A DNA stretch of 5,726 nt from positions 1 to 5,726 of the forward strand of contig JAUXUZ010000259.1 of assembly GCA_030680655.1 (NCBI GenBank), read 5' to 3'. Numbering within the stretch: position 1 is the first letter of the stretch; each line of letters opens with the position of its first letter. The notes beneath the pieces are model-generated. The model had not been told where the DNA came from. It searched no databases and worked only from the letters and a program-made list of their open reading frames with translations. Position numbers and translations under genes: made by a program. The stretch is from Phycisphaerales bacterium. GTDB taxonomy: Bacteria > Planctomycetota > Phycisphaerae > Phycisphaerales > UBA1924. Below are positions 1 through 4,410 of the stretch, one piece after another.

Positions 1-1911
1 GCCGCGGCGGTTGAGCGGCTGACCCGCGCGGTGAACGCCGGGGGGCGCGGCGCGTACGCGGAGTTTGACGGGCGTTTCGCAGACGAGCTGGCCGCGATGG
101 GCCCGCTCGCAGAAGCGCCGATCGGTCGGCTTGAGAAGCTCGAACAGACGTACCCCCTCGCCGCGCAGGGGCCGGCGCTGTGGCTGAATATCGCCACCCG
201 CTACGCCGCGGGGGGCACGCTGCAGGGCCAGCGCGCCCAGGCGCGGGCGCTTGAGCGTGGCGTCCAGGCCGCCGAACGCAGCGGCGCCGGCTCGGTTGAT
301 CCGGCGGTCGCCGGCGAGCTCAACGGCGCTTTGATCCGCAACCTGCTCGACCGTTCGTTGCTCGCGGCCGCCGCCGATGCGCTCGCCCGGGCCCAGGCGC
401 GGTTCCCCCTCGTTCAATTGACCTTCGCGGGCGGACCGCTGAGCGCCGAGGAGGTACGCGCGGTGATCCAGCGGGACTCGGCCAGCGGGCGGCGCTGGCC
501 GCGCGTCGGCACGCCGCGCGGCGACCGCCCCGCGCAGGTGATCGACGGCTGGGTGCTCATGGAGCCGCTGATCCGAGCGACCGGGGGCAGCGGCGGAACC
601 TCCGGCGCGGGCGTGGGCGCGAGCCCACCGTTCATCGTGCTGCACAAGGGTGACGAGCGCCGCACGCAGGTTGCGCTCTTTGGACTCAAGCCCGGGCAGC
701 TCGCCGGCGAGGTGGCCGAAGGGGCCGCCGGCGCGCTCACCGAGCTGTGGTTCAGCCAAAGCAGCGGTGACGCGTGGACGCTGGTGCGGACCGACGCGCG
801 CGGCGCGCTCTTCTTCGTCGGGGAGCAGAACGGCGGTCGGCTCGTGCGCGTCGACGCCGATTCTGGGAAAGTCGCCTGGCAGACCGAGCCTTTCGGCACA
901 CTCTTCCCGGTCGATCCGCCCGCACGGTTCGGCGCCGGCGCGCAGCCGCAGCGGACTGTGATCGGCGGCGAGATGCGCTCGACCGCGGAGATCGTCCTCG
1001 CCACCGACGATCGCACCATCTGCATGGTCGAGCGGGCCGGCCGCTGCGCAGCGATCGACGCCGACAGCGGGCAGGTCCTGTGGACCGCGCGCCTCCCGGT
1101 CACGCGCATCGCCGACGCGACGGTGAGCGGTGGGCAGCTCATCGCCGCGGGCGAGTTCCCCCAGCCGCAGGCCGACAACAAGCTCGACCGGATCGCGCTG
1201 CACGACGCCCGCTCGGGCACACAACTGGCGGTGGTTGCGACGCCGCTCTCGGGCGTCCGCTACATGCGCACCACCTCGCGTGGTGACCTGATCCTCGGCG
1301 CCGGCGGCACGATCACCGCGATCAACGCCGCGGACCTGGAGACCGCCAAGGCCGCCTGGACGCTCACCGGCCACCCGGCGGCGAACGCCTGGGAGGCCTG
1401 GCTGCTCGACGACCGGCTCTTCCTCCTCGGCGACGACCGCACGCTCTGGGAAGTGTCTGCCGCCAGCGGTGTCGCTTCGCCCCGACCCATCGACGTGCAG
1501 AGCCGGCTCGATGCGCGCACCGCGATCGCCGTCTGGCAGACGGCGACCGGCGCGGTGGCCTTCGCGACGGGGCGCGGGATGGCGCTAGTCGATGGCAAGG
1601 GCAACCTGCTGGGCGCAGACGCGGTGAACGCGCAGGATGGAACGGTGATGCCCGCCGTCGTCGACGGGGCTGCGCTGCTCCTGGCGCCCGGCCCGCAGCG
1701 CGCTTCCGGCCTGGTGATGGGCGACCCCGGCGCGAACAACCCGGCTGCGTGGAACCTCTACCGGCTTGAGACGTCAGGCGCACAGATGCTCTCGACTACG
1801 CCGATCGTCTTCGCCTCGCCGCCGCTGCGGATGGTGGCGATCGACGGGCGCATCGCCGTGAGCACGGCCGCGGGCACCGTGGTGCTCGATGCGCCGCCCG
1901 AGGCGCGATAG
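1..1911 (+). CDS. PQQ-type beta-propeller protein with N-terminal helical (TPR-like) region, 5'-partial
   Basis: The reading frame is open from base 1 to the TAG at 1909-1911 (636 residues visible). The GTG at 31 is a possible start, but the open frame and lack of a ribosome binding site suggest the true start lies upstream. Residues ~1-165 are Ala/Arg/Leu-rich amphipathic helices without clear TPR consensus. From ~180 the chain is beta-rich, with the recurring PQQ/quinoprotein-like strand motif 'D-A-D-S-G-x-V-x-W': VDADSGKVAWQ near 284-294 and IDADSGQVLW near 352-361, plus a degenerate copy around 400 (HDARSG). This fits the PQQ-like beta-propeller fold (PF13360 type). Such domains may bind no cofactor, and no dehydrogenase catalytic residues were recognised. 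The only two cysteines visible (about residues 341 and 349) sit in one blade. Location is unknown because the N-terminus is missing; periplasmic or membrane-attached is an inference. It converges on the LOG gene with a 4-bp gap. The fold is fairly sure, the role is not known. Confidence 0.85.
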   Translation, partial: AAAVERLTRAVNAGGRGAYAEFDGRFADELAAMGPLAEAPIGRLEKLEQTYPLAAQGPALWLNIATRYAAGGTLQGQRAQARALERGVQAAERSGAGSVDPAVAGELNGALIRNLLDRSLLAAAADALARAQARFPLVQLTFAGGPLSAEEVRAVIQRDSASGRRWPRVGTPRGDRPAQVIDGWVLMEPLIRATGGSGGTSGAGVGASPPFIVLHKGDERRTQVALFGLKPGQLAGEVAEGAAGALTELWFSQSSGDAWTLVRTDARGALFFVGEQNGGRLVRVDADSGKVAWQTEPFGTLFPVDPPARFGAGAQPQRTVIGGEMRSTAEIVLATDDRTICMVERAGRCAAIDADSGQVLWTARLPVTRIADATVSGGQLIAAGEFPQPQADNKLDRIALHDARSGTQLAVVATPLSGVRYMRTTSRGDLILGAGGTITAINAADLETAKAAWTLTGHPAANAWEAWLLDDRLFLLGDDRTLWEVSAASGVASPRPIDVQSRLDARTAIAVWQTATGAVAFATGRGMALVDGKGNLLGADAVNAQDGTVMPAVVDGAALLLAPGPQRASGLVMGDPGANNPAAWNLYRLETSGAQMLSTTPIVFASPPLRMVAIDGRIAVSTAAGTVVLDAPPEAR

Positions 1912-1915
1912 CGAC

Positions 1916-2815
1916 TCACCGCTCCAGCAGCCACCAGCGCCTGTGGGGGCGCGAACCGGCCCTGCGTGTGAGGTTGAAGGTGCCGACGGCGTGCTGCTCG
2001 ATATAGGCGGCGGCGTCCTCGACCGAGTCGGTCACGTAGAGCAGATCGACGTCGCCGGGACCGATGGTGTGGTCGCGGGCGAGGCGCTCGCGGATGAACG
2101 TGAGCATCGGCGCCCAGAAGTCGGTGCCCATCAGCACGACCGGGAACGACTTGATCTTGCCCGTCTGGATGAGCGTGAGCGACTCGAAGAGCTCGTCGAG
2201 CGTGCCGAACCCGCCGGGCATGATCACAAACGCGTACGAGTACTTGACGAGCATCACCTTGCGCACAAAGAAGTAGCGGAAGTCGATGAAGCGGTCGACG
2301 TAGGGGTTGGGCTTCTGCTCAAACGGCAAGATGATGTTGCAGCCGATCGAGCGACCGCCCGTCTCCTTCGCGCCGCGGTTGGCGGCCTCCATGATGCCCG
2401 GCCCCCCGCCGGTGATCACCGTGAACCCCATCCGCGCCAGGCGTGCGCCCATCGATCGGGCCAGCTTGTAGTAGGGGTGGTCGTCGGCGAACCGCGCCGA
2501 ACCGAAGACCGTGACGCACGGCCCGGCAAAGTGCAGCGAGCGGAACCCCTTGATGAACTCAACGAACACGCGCAGCGCCATCAGCGTTTCGATCAGGCGC
2601 GGGCGCGGCCCCTCCAGGAAGACCGCTTCCTCGGTCTCCTCGCCGTGCTTTGCCCACGGCTTGCCAGTCGCCGGAGGGAGCGGGCACGTGCCGCCAAGGT
2701 CGTTGAACGTTGGGGAGGCAGGGTTCGTGTCGCGCGGGCGGGCATCGGGCAGGGGCGCCGGCGGCTCAGAAGCAACGTGCGTGGGGTCCAGTGGCGGGGG
2801 CATCGCCCAGAGCAT
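1916..2815 (-). CDS. LOG-family (TIGR00730) Rossmann-fold nucleotide 5'-monophosphate phosphoribohydrolase
   Basis: The protein has 299 residues. Core motifs are diagnostic of the LOG family, formerly misannotated as 'lysine decarboxylase': GGGPGIMEAANRG at 136-148, the RK pair at 185-186 and PGGFGTLDE at 200-208, which together form the nucleotide/phosphate pocket; R185 and E208 match the catalytic Arg and Glu of plant and bacterial LOG enzymes. The FAGPCVTVFGSARF segment at 97-110 opens the Rossmann fold. Known members cleave the N-glycosidic bond of (cytokinin or purine) nucleoside 5'-monophosphates to release free base and ribose 5-phosphate; the actual substrate here is unknown. Residues 1-~55 are Pro-rich and probably disordered; ~60-96 is a helical lead-in seen in longer LOG proteins. 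Start: ATG at 2815 gives MLWAM; the ATG at 2803 (residue 5) is equally possible, and neither has a good Shine-Dalgarno sequence. It should be cytosolic. It diverges from the small gene at 2842, so the two probably share a control region. Confidence 0.95.
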   Translation of the reverse strand: MLWAMPPPLDPTHVASEPPAPLPDARPRDTNPASPTFNDLGGTCPLPPATGKPWAKHGEETEEAVFLEGPRPRLIETLMALRVFVEFIKGFRSLHFAGPCVTVFGSARFADDHPYYKLARSMGARLARMGFTVITGGGPGIMEAANRGAKETGGRSIGCNIILPFEQKPNPYVDRFIDFRYFFVRKVMLVKYSYAFVIMPGGFGTLDELFESLTLIQTGKIKSFPVVLMGTDFWAPMLTFIRERLARDHTIGPGDVDLLYVTDSVEDAAAYIEQHAVGTFNLTRRAGSRPHRRWWLLER

Positions 2816-2832
2816 ATGGGACTCGGCCCATA
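2815..2832. promoter_or_regulatory. Perfect inverted repeat TATGGG-N6-CCCATA in the divergent spacer (operator candidate)
   Basis: Arms TATGGG (2815-2820) and CCCATA (2827-2832) are exact reverse complements with a 6-bp centre. The dyad fills most of the 26-bp spacer between the ATG codons of the LOG gene (2815) and the DUF2007-like gene (2842). Such symmetry is typical of a site for a dimeric regulator, and its position would let one protein affect both genes. Promoter elements for either gene would have to lie inside the opposite coding region; none could be identified. Six-base arms can arise by chance in GC-rich DNA. Confidence 0.35.
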
Positions 2833-2843
2833 GACTCGCCCAT
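2820..2843 (+). repeat. Imperfect tandem repeat, GACTCGGCCCAT / GACTCGCCCAT
   Basis: GACTCGGCCCAT at 2820-2831 is followed by GACTCGCCCAT at 2833-2843. The copies differ by one missing G and have a 13-bp period. The second copy runs into the ATG (2842-2844) of the downstream gene, and the first overlaps the inverted repeat at 2815-2832. It looks like a small local duplication, or two half-sites on one face of the helix. Confidence 0.55.
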
Positions 2844-3273
2844 GCCCGGGAGCGAAGCCGACAAGCTGGTGGTGCTGGTGCAGTGCGACACCGAGTGGCA
2901 CGCGGAGTCGATCGCGGCCGGCCTGCGCGGGCGCGGCATCGCCGCCGAGGCCGAGGGCGGCTTCGTCGCGGGATGGCGGGCCGACACCCCAGCCCGGTCG
3001 CGCGTGCTGGTGTTTACCAAAGACCTGCTCTCGGCGCGCCTGCTGCTGAGCGAGCTGAAGGCCGGCTCCGGCTCGATCGACTGGGACACCGTCGACGTCG
3101 GCGAGATCATCGAGGGTGCCCCCGAGCCGGCGGGCAAGATCGGCCCCGCGCCAGAAAGCGAGCCCAACAGCGCCGCCGCCCGCACCCGCGGCGTGGTCGT
3201 TACCGTGGTGTTCGTAATTGTGGCGGTTCTCGTGCTGGGGCTCATCAAGGCGTGCGGCGGTCAGTCACGCTGA
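2842..3273 (+). CDS. Small DUF2007-like protein with C-terminal transmembrane anchor
   Basis: 143 residues from ATG 2842 to TGA 3271-3273. Residues ~8-72 form an alpha/beta unit: a strand (KLVVLVQC), a helix (EWHAESIAAGLRGRGI) that reads like the 'x-x-A-x-x-L-x-x-x-G-I' pattern of DUF2007, and a second strand-helix (SRVLVFTKDLLSARLLLSELK) matching the family's 'VxVxxxDxxxAxxLL' ending. DUF2007 proteins are small 'putative signal transducing' proteins of unproven function, so no function is assigned. Residues ~75-115 are a Pro/Glu/Ser-rich linker. Residues 117-136 are a Val/Leu/Ile-rich membrane helix followed by a short tail (KACGGQSR), so the protein looks tail-anchored with the N-terminal domain in the cytoplasm. 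No Shine-Dalgarno sequence is seen. The frame stays open upstream to 2710, but that part overlaps the LOG gene and looks like antisense; the conserved part begins at residue 8, which supports the 2842 start. Gene call strong, family assignment moderate. Confidence 0.8.
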   Translation: MPGSEADKLVVLVQCDTEWHAESIAAGLRGRGIAAEAEGGFVAGWRADTPARSRVLVFTKDLLSARLLLSELKAGSGSIDWDTVDVGEIIEGAPEPAGKIGPAPESEPNSAAARTRGVVVTVVFVIVAVLVLGLIKACGGQSR

Positions 3274-3279
3274 GCCGCG

Positions 3280-3296
3280 GAGGCGAGCGGCGCCTC
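3280..3296. terminator. Small hairpin between convergent genes (weak bidirectional terminator candidate)
   Basis: GAGGCG (3280-3285) and CGCCTC (3291-3296) are perfect reverse complements around a 5-base loop. The hairpin lies just past the stop of the DUF2007-like gene and overlaps the ispD stop codon (3295-3297). A wider pairing of CTGAG (3270-3274) with CTCAG (3294-3298) is also possible. No T-tract follows on either strand, so it is not a canonical intrinsic terminator. Confidence 0.25.
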
Positions 3297-4116
3297 AGAA
3301 CCGCTTGTGGGCAGCACGCTGCTCGGGCGCTCGCACGTTCAAGATCACCCGCGCCATGTGCAAGTCACCCGGCAGGGTGATCTTGATGTTGCGCCCGTCG
3401 CCCGGCACCACGAGCACGCGCTCACCCAGACGCTCAACCAGCTGCGCATCGTCGGTGCTCGCAAGGTTGCCCTGCGCGTAGGCGCGCAGCAGCAACTCGC
3501 GTGCAAACACCTGCGGCGTCTGCGCCGCGACCAGCGCTGAACGATCGACCGTTTCCAGAACCGGCCGGGGCCCGGCACCCTCCGCCGCGCCCGGTGCACC
3601 CAGGATCGCCGCGAGCGGGTCTTTGTTCGCTTCGGTGATCGGCGGTCCGACGCGCTTGAGCGTGTCGGCGACCTCGAGGCCCGGCACCACCGCGGGGTGG
3701 CGCTCGGCGGCATCGATCACGCGCTCGATCAGATCGGCCGGCGTGCACGGGCGCGCCGCGTCGTGGATGGCCACGTGCGTGCACGGTTCGGGAACAAGCG
3801 CCAGCGCGGCGGCGACCGTCTCATAACGGTGCGTTCGCCCGCCGCGCGTCAGCCGTACGCCAAGCAGCCCCAGCTTGTCGCCGTAGCGCGACTTGAACTC
3901 GGCGAACTGTCCCTCGTCGTGCGGGCCCGCAACGATGATCGTTGAGACCGCCGCGTGGTTGGCGAAGAGCTCAACCGTGCGCTGCAGCACCGGCCGACCG
4001 CCGAGGTCCTCATCCAGCTTTGAGCGTGTCGCGTCAGGGTCAACGCCCGCCTGCGCCGAAGCCAGTTGGTAGCGTGAGGAAGCGCCGGCCGCCGGGATGA
4101 TCACCGCGAGGTTCAT
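3295..4116 (-). CDS. ispD: 2-C-methyl-D-erythritol 4-phosphate cytidylyltransferase (IspD)
   Basis: IspD catalyses the third step of the MEP isoprenoid pathway, MEP + CTP to CDP-methylerythritol + PPi, in the cytosol. The 273 residues carry the full signature in order: PAAGASSR at 8-15 (CTP phosphate loop, R15), K33 (the second N-terminal catalytic Lys), RYETV at 97-101, HDAARP at 118-123 (metal/CTP site, D119), ADTLK at 150-154 (T152), TVDR at 189-192 (R192, MEP binding), QTPQVF at 199-204, TDDAQLVE at 221-228 and NIKIT at 243-247 (K245). These correspond to E. coli R20, K27, D106, T140, R157 and K213. It is longer than the ~236-residue E. coli enzyme because of two insertions: ~16-32, between R15 and K33, and ~158-186, between ADTLK and TVDR. 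No ispF is adjacent. The start is ATG at 4116; upstream bases are pyrimidine-rich with no Shine-Dalgarno. It diverges from the LTD gene across 294 bp and converges with the DUF2007-like gene across 21 bp. Confidence 0.97.
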   Translation of the reverse strand: MNLAVIIPAAGASSRYQLASAQAGVDPDATRSKLDEDLGGRPVLQRTVELFANHAAVSTIIVAGPHDEGQFAEFKSRYGDKLGLLGVRLTRGGRTHRYETVAAALALVPEPCTHVAIHDAARPCTPADLIERVIDAAERHPAVVPGLEVADTLKRVGPPITEANKDPLAAILGAPGAAEGAGPRPVLETVDRSALVAAQTPQVFARELLLRAYAQGNLASTDDAQLVERLGERVLVVPGDGRNIKITLPGDLHMARVILNVRAPEQRAAHKRF

Positions 4117-4165
4117 GGCTCAAGTAAAGGAGTGCGAGGCCCGCCCACGGAGGGGTGGTCGGGGC

Positions 4166-4248
4166 GCGAATCTGGGAAAAGTGGTCTTTGTTTGGCGTGA
4201 AGAACATGCGAATCGGGACGAATCAAGGGTTTTTTCGCTGGGCGAATC
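4166..4248. promoter_or_regulatory. Cluster of four CGAATC motifs (regulator binding-site candidate)
   Basis: CGAATC occurs at 4167-4172, 4209-4214, 4219-4224 and 4243-4248, all on the + strand; three are preceded by G (GCGAATC) and two extend to GCGAATCGG (4208-4216 and 4242-4250). The middle pair is exactly 10 bp apart, one helical turn, and reads GATTCG-N4-GATTCG on the minus strand. A hexamer would not be expected four times in 85 bp by chance. The cluster is 160-245 bp upstream of the LTD start and 50-130 bp upstream of the ispD start, so it could serve either gene. No known regulator is recognised from this sequence. Confidence 0.35.
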
Positions 4249-4289
4249 GGCCGTTTGCGAGTACCCTTAGGGAGCCAAGGACGGGCAGA

Positions 4290-4379
4290 GATCGTATCGA
4301 GCGCCACGATCGGCGGTCACCCCGTGTAAATCGGGGTCTGGGTGTCGTTCAACGCGCAACACGTGAACTCGGAAACGAG
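4290..4379 (+). other. Run of potential stem-loops in the LTD gene leader
   Basis: Four pairings lie in a row upstream of the ribosome binding site: GATCGT/ACGATC (4290-4295 with 4306-4311), ACCCCG/CGGGGT (4319-4324 with 4332-4337), GTTCA/TGAAC (4347-4351 with 4364-4368, extendable by two pairs past a bulged A) and CTCG/CGAG (4368-4371 with 4376-4379) closed by a GAAA tetraloop of GNRA type. If transcription starts upstream of ~4290 they would form a structured 5' UTR. They match no riboswitch class I recognise. Short stems are common in GC-rich DNA, so this is a candidate only. Confidence 0.25.
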
Positions 4380-4397
4380 CAAGAGCTCAATACCAGC

Positions 4398-4402
4398 AGG
4401 AG
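4398..4402 (+). promoter_or_regulatory. Ribosome binding site AGGAG, fixes the LTD start at 4411
   Basis: AGGAG ends 8 bases before the ATG at 4411, a good spacing. The in-frame ATG at 4405 is only 2 bases away and the in-frame GTG at 4402 overlaps the site, so 4411 is preferred. It is the only strong Shine-Dalgarno sequence seen among the gene starts in the window. Confidence 0.75.
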
Positions 4403-4410
4403 TGATGATC

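Larger units (their letters stand above)
4117..4410. other. Divergent intergenic region between ispD and the LTD gene
   Basis: There is no credible gene in these 294 bp. Composition changes sharply here: the 60 bases 4181-4240 are about 48% GC, against about 75-88% in sampled 60-base lines of the first gene, as expected of a promoter/leader region. It contains a T6 run (4230-4235), four CGAATC motifs (4167-4248), an interrupted palindrome CCCT-T-AGGG (4264-4272), several potential stem-loops (4290-4379) and an AGGAG ribosome binding site (4398-4402). No pair of -35/-10 hexamers with correct spacing could be picked with confidence for either direction. Confidence 0.7.

Noticed and set aside
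414..1220. A 268-codon minus-strand frame inside the propeller gene
   Set aside because: It is Ser/Pro/Arg-rich antisense translation of a beta-propeller region; no start signal or domain supports it.
1260..1783. Two minus-strand frames inside the end of the propeller gene
   Set aside because: Both are antisense with biased composition and no motifs. The + strand frame continues through them without interruption.
1889..2833. A 314-codon + strand open frame covering the whole LOG gene
   Set aside because: It is antisense to a gene with unmistakable LOG motifs, its translation is Arg/Asp/Glu-rich without recognisable domains, and it overlaps the end of the propeller gene. Long antisense frames are expected at this GC content.
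2511..3380. A 289-codon + strand open frame across the LOG / DUF2007-like / ispD junctions
   Set aside because: It crosses three supported genes in the wrong frame or strand, and its Arg-rich translation resembles nothing recognisable.
4188..4216. Possible sigma-70 type promoter, TTGTTT followed by AATCGG
   Set aside because: The spacing is right but the -10 hexamer matches TATAAT poorly, and equally weak alternatives exist nearby.
4205..4402. A known riboswitch (such as c-di-GMP) in the LTD leader
   Set aside because: The conserved cores of the classes I know were not found; only generic short stems are present.
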